This document shows, piece by piece, positions 1 to 9,742 of a stretch of 64,000 nucleotides of DNA. Under the pieces are notes generated by a model. The model was given only the letters and a program-made list of their open reading frames with translations. It was not told the DNA's origin and did not search any database. The stretch's first letter is position 1. Every line of letters starts with the position of its first letter. The stretch spans positions 1,335,355,804 to 1,335,419,803 of the forward strand of contig OY856410.1 in NCBI GenBank assembly GCA_963693085.1, read 5' to 3'. The DNA comes from Alisma plantago-aquatica. Lineage: Eukaryota > Streptophyta > Magnoliopsida > Alismatales > Alismataceae. Both the position numbers and the translations under genes were made by a program.

Positions 1-1390
1 ACAAGGGGACAAGGATTTAGAGTGGTTCCAACTTTAGCAAATACTAAAGTTGTCAGTTCACTACCCGGTTGCTTACCCAACCGGGATTTGGAAAGAATTT
101 AATTTTATTACCTCGCAAGGACTTTACATAAAATTACAATTCTCTCCCTAAACCCTTCAAGCAGCCTTCACCTAGAAGTAATCGCACCAACCTTGAAGCA
201 GCCTTCACCTAGAAGTAATTGCACCAACCTTGAAGAAGCCTTCCTCCTGAAGTAGCTTCCCATTTGCAATAGCCTTCTTGAAGTAGCTTCCCGTTGCGAT
301 AGCCTTCTTGAAGTAGCTTGAAGTCCACCTTCTCCTCCGAGAAGAACCTTCTCCAATCCGCAGCCTCCAACCCTAGGAGTAGCAAGGAGAATACAAAGAA
401 TAAAAGGAACAAGAAGGAAAACAGAAATTACAACTTATCCTTTTAAGCACAAGGCTTGATTTGCCTATATCAAGCATATTGATCTCCTAACCAATGAGTG
501 TAGAAGTGTAAGTGTTGTGGAAAGGAGATGCTAGCCTATAGGACACGAAATTAGAGTAATGGGAATGAATAGCCAATGTTGGAATTGCTCTATTGCTCAA
601 AACAGATTGCCAATGAGTATTCAAGCTCAAGTATAGCACAAGTGTAGCTTAGGTGTATTTTGGTGTCCTATGGCTTGTCCTATTTATAGGAATGGCCTAT
701 GAATGCTTAAGGACATTCTAGACACTTTCTAGGGGGTTCTAAGTGCTTAACTAGCCGTTATTTGTCCACTAATTGCATTTGCAACGGCTAGTTAATTGAC
801 CCTGAAAAGTACAGACAGAACTTTTCTCGGTCGAAGATTTGTCGACCGAGAGTCCTTCTCGGTCGAAGATTTGTCGACCGAGGGACCTCCTGGAGCAAGT
901 GTTTTCAACATTCATTTCCAACTCCCAACCACTTTGTCTGCTGGGTCTAACGGCTAGTAGGGTCTATTCTCGATCGAAGATTTTGTCGACCGAGAGTTTC
1001 TCGGTCGAAGTTTTTGTCGACCGATATTTTCTCGATCGACGATTTGTCGACCGAGAATATTACTGACTCAATGTATTCATTTACTAAGTGTGTGTATCAA
1101 TGTGCAATTGTGATACTATCTTGGGGAATGGCCTATCTAAGTGTTGTGAGTGGATAGGGAAGATCTAAACGCTTGATTTACATGATATCTAATTACTTGT
1201 ACATTATATACTTGTACAAGCTTTTACATTTGATTACAATCATGAAAATAAAGCGATTTTATCAAATTGTTCTTCCAAGTCTTTGTTATCCACCACCTGA
1301 AATACTCAAATAGCATGTTAAAGCCACAAGAATGAAATGTTTGTCATTATCAAAACAAAGGGATTAACATAATGTCCAATTTAGCCAACA
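1..1390 (-). repeat. 3' LTR of the Sirevirus-like element (5'-truncated by window edge)
   Basis: Matches 4419-5808 almost base for base and ends in CA at 1389-1390, directly next to a polypurine tract on the minus strand. It holds five TCGA-type hairpins and a TATA-like run (cctatttatagg near 680) on the plus strand. The short ORFs in it (for example 839-1066) recur in the other LTR and are not genes. Confidence 0.88.
826..1055. repeat. Five palindromic hairpin units in the LTR
   Basis: Units at 826-850, 858-882, 969-994, 1000-1025 and 1031-1055 have the form CTCGGTCGA, a loop of 7-8 nt (AGATTTG-like), then TCGACCGAG. Some arms read CTCGATCGA or end in CCGAT. The same five units lie at 5244-5473 in the other LTR. 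Clusters of CG-rich palindromes are known in the LTRs of Sireviruses, which supports the lineage call. Confidence 0.85.
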
Positions 1391-2019
1391 ATCTCCCCCT
1401 TTTTGAAGATGACAAACATTTCCTAAATATAAAATAAGGAAATATAAATCATATGAGTTTCATACCTGAAGTTTACCTTTTGTATCCAATCTTGTGCTGG
1501 CTGAGATATTATGAAACTCATTTTATTTTATGTTTTTGATTTTATATTATTTCTCCCCCTTTGTCATTTCAAAAAGATATCCAAGTTTAATATTTAATAT
1601 TTCTTCTCCCCCTTAATTTTATACTATGCTCCCCCTTAGATAGATATTCTATTAGGAACATGGATTTAATATCATTTTTGTCTAATTTAGCCACAATTTG
1701 TTTCTCAATCATTTGCAAAGGATGTTAAGCCTTGAAATGATATGAGATCCTGTTAGGTTCATGGCATATGTATTGATTTCTCATCTATTTTGCAAGGGAT
1801 GTTAAGCCCTGAAAATGAAATGAGAGTCCTTTAATCTCAGAGTTCATGAAAAAATGTCTCTAACCAAATGCAAGGGATGTTAATCCCGATTTGTTTAGAG
1901 AGTTCCTTATATCATTTTTATGAAATTCATAGATGTCTTCATAACCAAGAGTAAAAATACTAAGGTCGTAACAAGCTTCAAAATATTTTTAATCAGATAA
2001 TCAAATTGAGCTCCCCCTT
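1391..2019 (-). other. Series of polypurine tracts before the 3' LTR
   Basis: On the plus strand the pyrimidine runs CTCCCCCTT occur at about 1392-1402, 1552-1562, 1605-1614, 1629-1637 and 2010-2019. On the minus strand these are AAGGGGGAG tracts; the one touching the LTR primes plus-strand DNA synthesis. Multiple tracts in this place are a reported Sirevirus feature. Three imperfect copies of 'gcaagggatgttaagccc' (about 1714, 1792 and 1869) lie among them; their role is unknown. Confidence 0.7.
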
Positions 2020-3312
2020 AATCTTACCATTAAAGCAATTCAAAGCTTCTAAGGTCACAGATGATTTTAAATTTTGATTTTGACCTTTATCAAAAGTATA
2101 CTAAGATTAAGTACAATAAAATGATATCCGAATAAGCATTTTGTCAAAGCTTATTTTAGGTCGTCCTTGACTACGACCATAGCGCCCCTTGGCTAAATTT
2201 TATTTCAACCAAGAGGCAAAATCTGTAGATTTCACATGTGAAGTATAAATTTTGCAGGTAACTTAAAGAGATATCAATTAAATTACTTTGAATAAAACCT
2301 ATTATGAATGATGTCCTTTTTACTATGAGTGCATAAATCAAGTCCTATTTCTGTTCATATTAATCATGTGATTCTTCAAGAAAAGACATATATCCTTGAA
2401 GGCATGAATGATATCTCAATTTCTTATAGATACCAATTGAGAAATTCTTTATTTTATGTTTTGCAAACCTTAAAGTTCTTTTTCTAAGTAACAAATCACC
2501 AATGAATCATTTTTCTTGCCTATGTATCATCAAGGATCCACGCATACAATAATCATTATCTATTTGTTCTATGTGACATAACATCATCTTTATGAGCTGA
2601 ATGATAAAATAGTGAAAGCATATCCATGATGTAATGATAGAACAATAAAATGATAATTCCATGAAATACAGTGATTGTGATCATTTAAACTAAATGTCAT
2701 AACACATGATTTCTATATAGATAGACCAGGAGATGTTTTAAAAAATCATGTAAAACATTTATAAAATAGTGATTTCTAAACATGATTTTCAGTTTTTCTT
2801 TATTTAGAGGATCAATCGAAATGATATCATTTATATTCAAAAATGATCTTCAACTTGTTTTGCATGTAAAACAGTCATTAACAGCAAATAGATAGTCACT
2901 TGATCAATCAAATTATTCAGCAATTTTACTGCAGACTGAAATCAGTGACCTGTTCGGTCGAAGATTTCTCGACCGACTGACTGCTCGGTCGAAGATTTCT
3001 CGACCGACAAGGTTTCTGTATTATCTTCAGAACTATTTATTGATTTCAAGTAAAATATAGACTATATTTAATTCAATTTTGCAATTTAAAAATCAGTTTT
3101 AGTTGAGATAAAACATATGAAAATCAAAGTAACATTTAGATCAAATCTCAACTAGTCATATTCAAATCTTTAAGTTTTGAGGACCTTAATTGAGATAAAT
3201 TTAGAAATTTTAGTTACTTGAATCATTTTGTATCTCGTTATGTTAAGTTGAGATAGACATAAAGATATGCAATTTAAAGTCTTCGGTCATATCTCAACTT
3301 AGTCTAATCAAT
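2020..3312. other. Non-coding interior of the Sirevirus-like element
   Basis: AT-rich sequence with no ORF that resembles pol or env. It contains two more palindromes of the LTR type, at 2954-2976 and 2985-3007 (TCGGTCGA, 7-nt loop AGATTTC, TCGACCGA). Nothing else recognised. Confidence 0.6.
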
Positions 3313-4284
3313 TCAATTTGGGGGTTTTGGAACCCATACCAACTCAACATCCTTTTTCTTGTATGGGCATGAAAAAGAGTAGTGTCCAAGACGTAAGCAA
3401 TAATGGCAACATATAGAATTAACCTCAAGTCTTTTTCTATGGTTTTGTTCTAGGTTGTTCTTTGGTACAAATGTATTTGTTCCTTTAGGTACATATATAG
3501 ATTGATGTTCTCGTGTCTTTCTCCAACTAGGTTGTTGATAAGATTTCCCCTTAGGCTTGTAACCTAGTCCTCTTCTCCCAATTTGATGATAGGAATCATC
3601 CAATATTTTATCAAGGATTCCATTGTTGCTTAACCTACTAACTTCTTGGTGCAACTTAGCAATCTCATCCATTCTTTTCTTAATATCTAGTTTTGCTTGA
3701 TCTAGATTAGATGATAAAGAATTCCTTTATTTCACTATATTATCATAATCTAGATGTGTACACAAGACAGGTTGTTTTTGAAGATCATTTAATTTTGCAA
3801 GTAATCCAACCTTTTCTTGAGATAGAAGATCATAATTTGTTTCTAGAGTAAAAATCTTCACATTACTACTACTTAGAGATGATTTCAAAGTATGATTTTC
3901 AGAAATAATGCTATCTTTTTCAAAACCAAGATCATTTAATTTAGCATATAAATCTTCATTTTCAGATGTGAGAGCAAGAAGTCTAGCATTTAATTCATCA
4001 TTTGCTTTATTGGATTTCTTTAGTTTCTTCTTGCACTCAACATATTTATTATGTGTCTCTTCAAGACTAGCAACTAGTTCTTCTTTAGATAAATCAAAAA
4101 GACTTACCTCTTCTTCTTCTTCACTAGTTGTAGCAATAAGACAATCCTCGTGTTCATCTTCCTTCTTTGATCTCCATGGGCAGTTAGTTGTTGTGTGACT
4201 TGTTCCTAAGCACCAATTGCAACATATTGTAGATTTGTTCAAGCTGCACCTTTTGTTGCGATTGTAATCACCATCACCCTCCAT
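3313..4284 (-). pseudogene. Shortened Gag-like protein with two zinc knuckles and a coiled coil
   Basis: One reading frame from the Met at 4284 to 3313 is broken by a single TAA at 3727-3729; the segments are 185 and 119 codons. The first segment has a CX2CX4HX4C zinc knuckle (residues 22-35, CNWCLGTSHTTTNC), an acidic serine/glutamate stretch, then about 100 residues of Leu/Asn/Glu-rich heptads typical of a coiled coil. The second segment has another CX2CX4HX4C knuckle (CHYCLRLGHYSFSC). The usual N-terminal copia Gag domain (UBN2 type) is missing, and the start lies only about 35 bp from the primer site, so the leader and capsid part were probably lost by deletion. It may still bind RNA but should not form particles by itself. 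Confidence 0.7.
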
Positions 4285-4317
4285 TCTTCAAGACCTGGTT
4301 AGGGTTCCTTGAAGCCC

Positions 4318-4329
4318 GCTCTGATACCA
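4318..4329 (-). other. Primer-binding site (initiator Met tRNA)
   Basis: The minus strand reads TGGTATCAGAGC, the usual plant copia primer site, two bases inside the 5' LTR end at 4332. It fixes the orientation of the element. Confidence 0.9.
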
Positions 4330-4331
4330 AT

Positions 4332-5808
4332 TGAAAAAACACTAGAGGGGGGGTGAATAGAGTTTTAAAATAATTTTAACAATTATTTAACTCAAACAAT
4401 CAACCACAAGAATATTGGACAAGGGGACAAGGATTTAGAGTGGTTCCAACTTTAGCAAATACTAAAGTTGTCAGTCCACTACCCGGTTGCTTACCCAACC
4501 GGGATTTGGAAAGAATTTAATTTTATTACCTCGCAAGGACTTTACATAAAATTACAATTCTCTCCCTAAACCCTTCAAGCAGCCTTCACCTAGAAGTAAT
4601 CGCACCAACCTTGAAGCAGCCTTCACCTAGAAGTAGTTGCACCAACCTTGAAGCAGCCTTCCTCCTGAAGTAGCTTCCCGTTTGCAATAGCCTTCTTGAA
4701 GTAGCTTCCCGTTGCGATAGCCTTCTTGAAGTAGCTTGAAGTCCACCTTCTCCTCCGAGAAGAACCTTCTCCAATCCGCAGCCTCCAACCCTAGGAGTAG
4801 CAAGGAGAATACAAAGAATAAAAGGAACAAGAAGGAAAACAGAAATTACAACTTATCCTTTTAAGCACAAGGCTTGATTTGCCTATATCAAGCGTATTGA
4901 TCTCCTAACCAATGAGTGTAGAAGTGTAAGTGTTGTGGAAAGGAGATGCTAGCCTATAGGACACGAAATTAGAGTAATGGGAATGAATAGCCAATGTTGG
5001 AATTGCTCTATTGCTCAAAACAGATTGCCAATGAGTATTCAAGCTCAAGTATAGCACAAGTGTAGCTTAGGTGTATTTTGGTGTCCTATGGCTTGTCCTA
5101 TTTATAGGAATGGCCTATGAATGCTTAAGGACATTCTAGACACTTTCTAGGGGGTTCTAAGTGCTTAACTAGCCGTTATTTGTCCACTAATTGCATTTGC
5201 AACGGCTAGTTAATTGACCCTGAAAAGTACAGACAGAACTTTTCTCGGTCGAAGATTTGTCGACCGAGAGTCCTTCTCGGTCGAAGATTTGTCGACCGAG
5301 GGACCTCCTGGAGCAAGTGTTTTCAACATTCATTTCCAACTCCCAACCACTTTGTCTGCTGGGTCTAACGGCTAGTAGGGTCTATTCTCGATCGAAGATT
5401 TTGTCGACCGAGAGTTTCTCGGTCGAAGTTTTTGTCGACCGATATTTTCTCGATCGACGATTTGTCGACCGAGAATATTACTGACTCAATGTATTCATTT
5501 ACTAAGTGTGTGTATCAATGTGCAATTGTGATACTATCTTGGGGAATGGCCTATCTAAGTGTTGTGAGTGGATAGGGAAGATCTAAACGCTTGATTTACA
5601 TGATATCTAATTACTTGTACATTATATACTTGTACAAGCTTTTACATTTGATTACAATCATGAAAATAAAGCGATTTTAGCAAATTGTTCTTCCAAGTCT
5701 TTGTTATCCACCACATGAAATACTCAAATAGCATGTTAAAGCCACAAGAATGAAATGTTTGTCATTATCAAAACAAAGGGATTAACATAATGTCCAATTT
5801 AGCCAACA
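4332..5808 (-). repeat. 5' LTR of the Sirevirus-like element, 1477 bp, complete
   Basis: Begins TGAAAAAACACTAGAGGGG and ends TTAGCCAACA on the plus strand, giving TG...CA ends. Differences from the left LTR include T/C near 57/4475 and A/G near 198/4616. Divergence of roughly 0.5% suggests a recent insertion. It carries hairpins at 5244-5268, 5276-5300, 5387-5412, 5418-5443 and 5449-5473. Confidence 0.9.
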
Positions 5809-6940
5809 CTCTTTCATTCTTTCCATACAACACCTCCGCTGCCTATCATAGCAGCCGTCCTCCATCATCATCTGCAACAGTCGTCGCCGTAGGCATCCGC
5901 CGCGGTAATCTCCTTCCGCCATCCGAAACCAACAGCTCCGCATCCAACTCCGCACGATAGCAGCGCCGCCGCCACCATCAGCAGCAGTAGCCGCCAGCAG
6001 CCATCTCCGCAGTGTCGCCAGCCATCAGAAATCGTTTCTCATCCACAAGGAGCAGCTATCTCCATCTGCCGCAGCAGCCCAGCCGCCACCGCGTCGATTC
6101 TATCGACCCGAGCGTCGATAGTATCGAGATCAGTCCAGACGCAAAGAGCATTCCGTCGATACTATCGACAATTCTGTCGATACTATCGAGATCATTATAG
6201 ACGGAAAAAGACCGCCGTTGCTACTATTGACATTTTTGTCGATGGTATCGAGATTTAATCAGTCGTTCGCTTGAAGCCTTCATCGCCGCTTTGGAGAGGC
6301 TCCGCCTTGGCTCCGCATGCAATTTCTCCGGAGTCACGTAGGAGACCCTTTGTCATCTCCTATGGTGCGACAAAGTGCTACACCAACGAACGTCATATTT
6401 GCCATCATCCGCAAGCTGTTCTTCCACTTCATCATCATCCCGGCGATCTTCATCTTCCATTTGCTGCTATCTGCATCATCATGCTACTGTTGTCCCTACA
6501 CCATCACCTGCTGTCTTCATCATCATTACTCCATCATCACCTCCCATCTATGTCTACTCCCATATTCATTATGCTCTCTATTGCTATTCGGATCATTAAT
6601 CAGTCCTATCTTTTGCTAATCAAATCCTATTTTGACCCTAATCGGATTTTTCGAGGGGGCTCCGCCCCCGCACCCCCGGACCCCTTTTCGGGTCGGGACT
6701 AGATCCAATTATTTTTCTACCCGGATCTCATGTTGATCCATTTAGTATACTCTCTTTGGCTATCAGTTTCATTCTCCACATATTACCCATCTCCATTTCA
6801 CATATTTTTCTCTTTTCAGCCTTTTTCTTTCCCTCCCCCCATATCGTATGTGTATCCCTTGTCCACATTAGGGGGGGGGTCATATATCCAGTTCTCCACA
6901 CCAAACACTCACTCTTGTCGTATTTGGTGTGCGGGGGGGG
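5809..6940. other. Unassigned stretch, partly low complexity
   Basis: Holds CCG/CAG-rich low-complexity sequence, TCGA palindromes (6093-6252) and a GGGGGC-TCC-GCCCCC hairpin at 6655-6669. The longest ORF, 6271-6702 (143 codons), is His/Ser/Leu-rich with no recognisable domain. It may be leader or LTR sequence of an undetected retroelement; I do not call a gene. Confidence 0.4.
6093..6252. repeat. Cluster of GTCGAT-NNN-ATCGAC palindromes
   Basis: Units at 6093-6107, 6114-6128, 6155-6169, 6176-6190 and 6238-6252 follow GTCGAT(A/T/G)(C/G)(T)ATCGA(C/G). Unit sequence and spacing resemble the LTRs of COP1 at 15765-15841, although the surrounding sequence differs. This may mark the U3 part of an unrecognised LTR. 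Confidence 0.7.
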
Positions 6941-7938
6941 GATAGAGAGGAGAGAAAGAGATGAGAAGGAAGAGAGAGCGAGCATGAGAGCATATGAGAG
7001 AATGTATGAGAGAGAGAGTATGAGATGAGATGATGATATATGTATTCAGATTATATATATTCCAAGCTATCTTCATGGAGCTTCACATTGTTCAGCATAC
7101 CAGTTCTCTACTTGAGCCAACAGTGAAGATCCAACGTCGACACCATATCCGTTGTTGATGATGTATTCCTTCAGCTGCATTCACATGAGACAGATGGATG
7201 CTTCTTCAGAAGCTCATAGTTTTATCTTCACCGAGCTGCTTCATCACGTCTTCTCCGAGCCGCATCTGCTGTATCGACATCGCCTGTAGCTGATCCTCTT
7301 GGGACTTTCCTTGATGGATGATATCTACTTTCCTGTCAAGCCCCCATGGTTCCTTCATCGTATCAAGCAGCAGATCGTCTGTCCGCGTTAAACACGTATT
7401 CCAGTGGCGAGTTGCTGTAGTATCAGGTCCATTCGTCGACACTGTATCCGCGTTCGTGCCGCGTTAAGCACGTATTCCAGTGGTGCATTCTTCAGCCTAC
7501 AGAGTATCTTCAGATGTCTTCATTTCAAATGCACTTCAAGGAAGACCTTCAAAGCTCGAGTATCTTCAGCCTGCAAAGTCATCGTCACTATTTGATTCAG
7601 GGGGAGTATTGATTAAGGGGGAGTAACATATTTTGTATGGGAGTGATATTTATCTTCATCTTTCATTTATCATTTCTTTTTTATCGAGTCATGTAACTCT
7701 CCAAGCTTGGACATGTGTTTCACCCATGCTCCAGCTTGAGGGGGAGTGTTAAAGTGTCTATATTAGTCTATTAGTTAAATAGGCTCATTAGTTTAGTGGG
7801 CCTTTATATTCCGGCCCGTCTAGTTTAGATTACTTGGGTCCTAAGTAATAGGGCGTCTCTCCTCCTTCTATATAAAGGAGAGGCCGTCAGTCTTTGTATC
7901 TATCTATTCCTATTCAATCAATCTTATATTTTAACACA
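6941..7938 (+). mobile_element. 3' part of a TRIM-like non-autonomous LTR element
   Basis: A GA-rich block (about 6941-7075) matches 14085-14215. A stretch up to 7746 matches, in reverse complement, the interior of the TRIM-like element at 13218-13930; shared phrases include 'gcttggacatgtgtttcaccca' and 'cgcgttaa...cacgtattcca'. The polypurine tract GCTTGAGGGGGAG ends at 7746, followed by a 192 bp LTR. No gag or pol is present, and I cannot find the 5' LTR. Confidence 0.55.
7747..7938 (+). repeat. 3' LTR of the TRIM-like element
   Basis: Starts TGTTAAAGTGTC after the polypurine tract and ends TTTTAACACA. It has a TATA-like tataaagg at about 7871. Related by layout to the 179 bp LTRs at 13039 and 14434. 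Confidence 0.7.
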
Positions 7939-8202
7939 TAATATTCCTAAAATCATCCCTAACACTTTGGGGACATCTTGTGCACATTGCCACATTTTTT
8001 TCACCGCCAGTAACGTGACGTTTGAATCTAGTAATCCCCCTCCACCAATTGTCTTGTTGCAGTAATTGCAAACTATCTTTGCCCTATTGCCTTCAAGAGG
8101 CGTGCAGTGATTCCATGCAAAATCCATCACATTCTTAGCTCCACCAACATTACCGACCCCAGAACCCTCACCATCGCTTGAAGACATCTTCTCAAAAGTC
8201 AA
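7939..8202 (-). pseudogene. hAT transposase fragment, BED zinc finger
   Basis: The minus strand from the Met at 8202 or, more likely, 8187 encodes an acidic Ser/Gly start, then WNHCTPLEGNRAKIVCNYCN, typical of the BED zinc finger that opens plant hAT transposases (CX2C, then His and Cys residues). The frame slips in the run of five C at about 8036-8040. The following frame holds the Arg-Phe-Lys-x-His and Cys residues expected of the rest of the finger. Similarity stops where the LTR ends at 7938, so the element insertion probably cut the gene. No catalytic or dimerisation part is seen nearby. Confidence 0.65.
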
Positions 8203-9062
8203 AAGTGGACACTGTCACACTGCAAAAAGACAAAGACAAATAAAAATTAGGTGTATGAAATCTATAACCCATTAAGTTGCAAGAAATTAATCTATTTTAT
8301 GTATTATAGAATCAAACACAACACTTTTAGGTGTATAAATGTTAAATGTATTTATAGAATCAAACACAATATTTTTTAAGATTTTTATTAACAAGAAAAA
8401 ATGCTTAAATAAAAAAATTAAAGTCTGAAATTAATTTAAAAATTATAAAATCTGATAATTATCTAGTATTAAGTCAAGTGATGTATTACAACTTTACTCA
8501 TTCCATCTTACATAACACTAACACATACATTTCTGTAGAAAAAACAAAAAAAAACAAAAAAATGATTTTTTTTATTTTCAGCATTTTAAATAAATAAAAA
8601 AACGAAAAATATAAATATTTTTTACTATATTTTTGTTTGTATTTGTTCACATTGCTATTTGGTACAACTTCTTCTACTAAACCTAAGTTAGATACCTACT
8701 ATTTCTAGTACTTATTGTATTATTACGAATTTAATATTAATTAGTGAAATTATATGATAATACTAATTAAAAGTAGTAGATCTAGTTATACATTAGTAGA
8801 TCTACATATAATATTCATAGATCTAATGTTAAATAGCATTAATCCTAAGTTTTTTGAAGTAGATCTAAGATTTGGGTGTATTTAGAGATTTTTGGAGAGA
8901 TTTTATGGTGAAAATAGAAGGAAATAGATAGGAGATGGGTTGGAAATGATGAAGAATGCAAGAAATCAAGAAAACATACCTTAATTACAGCTGATTTGAG
9001 CTCCAACGAAGAAAATCGACCCAAATGAGTATGTTCTTTCACTCCAACAGCAGCAGCAGGCC
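8203..9062. other. AT-rich non-coding stretch upstream of the BED fragment
   Basis: AT-rich, with a short repeat ('tatagaatcaaacacaa' near 8306 and 8352). No gene recognised. By position it could be the 5' region of the hAT element. Confidence 0.4.
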
Positions 9063-9265
9063 ACACTCGCAAATGTTGGCATACCGGGGCGGTATACCGC
9101 CCATAAGTGGGACATTTTACACTGAACCCCCCCTTACCGCCGAAAATCGGTCGGTTTTACCGGTAAACCCACCGGTTTACCGAAATTTGTGGGAGCAGCG
9201 ATAGAAATGCTTAAACCGATGCCAGGTTGGCTTGGTATCGGTATACCGACGATATCGTCAGTATC
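9063..9265. repeat. ACCGGT/GGTATACC palindrome-rich block
   Basis: Contains the perfect 14-bp palindrome GGCGGTATACCGCC (9088-9101), then repeated ACCGGT and GGTTTACCG motifs in both directions, and TCGGTATACCGA near 9238. Such blocks are common in the subterminal regions of hAT elements. It may be the 5' end of the transposon whose BED exon is at 7939-8202. I could not find terminal repeats or a target duplication. Confidence 0.45.
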
Positions 9266-9429
9266 TTCTTCCATGATTACGACGACGGCTGTGATGAAGA
9301 CTTTGTGCCTATCCGCTATCCGTTCTTGTGCTCCAGATGCCACTATGATGATCAAGATGCCTCCATGCCTGCCAAGATATCTGCTGCTATGAAGTATCTA
9401 CTTGAGGGTGTCTTTGAGTGCTTGAGTGT

Positions 9430-9742
9430 TTTAATGTAATGTTGAGGGGGAGAAATTTTTGTATGGGTTTGGTTATCTTTTTATTCTGTTTAGTCTGTCT
9501 GTCTGTTTGCAAGCTGACTTGGGATTCTCCCAAGCTCCAGCTTGAGGGGGAGTATTAGAGTGTCTATTTACTTAAGTGTTTTAGTCTTTTACTTAAGTTG
9601 CTTTTAGTCTATTTGTAATATGGGCCCAACTCTGTCCTTGGCCCATTAGGGTTTGGTCTATGTTTGTATGCTTCCTCCCTTATCCTATTTATAGGAAAGG
9701 GTGGCTGCCACTTTTCTATCAAGCAATAAGAAAACCTACACA
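9430..9742 (+). repeat. 3' end and LTR of a second TRIM-like element
   Basis: Two polypurine tracts (about 9443-9451 and 9540-9552, GCTTGAGGGGGAG) precede an LTR-like segment, 9553 to about 9742. It starts TATTAGAGTGTCTATTTAC, matches the layout of the 7747 LTR and ends CTACACA. Its second base is A where TG is expected. It has a TATA-like ctatttatagg at about 9687. No partner LTR is seen. Confidence 0.5.

Larger units (their letters stand above)
1..5808 (-). mobile_element. Sirevirus-like Ty1/copia element, non-autonomous, left end beyond window
   Basis: Positions 1-1390 repeat at 4419-5808 with a constant offset of 4418 and only about seven mismatches by eye, so these are two LTRs of one young element. 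The minus strand reads 5' LTR (4332-5808), initiator-Met primer site (4318-4329), a shortened gag (4284-3313), about 1.9 kb without coding signal, several polypurine tracts, then the 3' LTR. About 87 bp of the 3' LTR lie outside the window. The Sirevirus assignment rests on long LTRs with palindrome clusters, repeated polypurine tracts and a coiled-coil Gag. No protease, integrase, RT or RNase H is present in the 2.9 kb interior, so it must have moved using proteins from another element. The target duplication cannot be checked; the right flank starts CTCTT. Confidence 0.85.

Noticed and set aside
826..1055. Regular repeats considered as a CRISPR-like array
   Set aside because: Units are palindromes with near-constant loops, not direct repeats with unique spacers, and they lie in an LTR of a eukaryotic element.
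839..1066. 75-codon ORF, repeated at 5257-5484
   Set aside because: It lies in both LTRs of the Sirevirus-like element and is created by the palindrome units; no protein domain.
6655..6669. GGGGGC-TCC-GCCCCC hairpin considered as a terminator
   Set aside because: This is plant nuclear DNA; a bacterial-type terminator has no meaning here and no gene precedes it.
6271..6702. 143-codon ORF rich in His, Ser and Leu
   Set aside because: Low-complexity composition (CATCATC-type repeats), no domain, no relatives within the window.
7931..7941. Target duplication CATAA shared by the LTRs ending near 7936 and 9740
   Set aside because: Comparison with the 179-bp TRIM LTRs suggests the LTRs end in CACA (7938, 9742), so the shared letters are partly LTR end, and the flanks TAATA and TAAGG differ.
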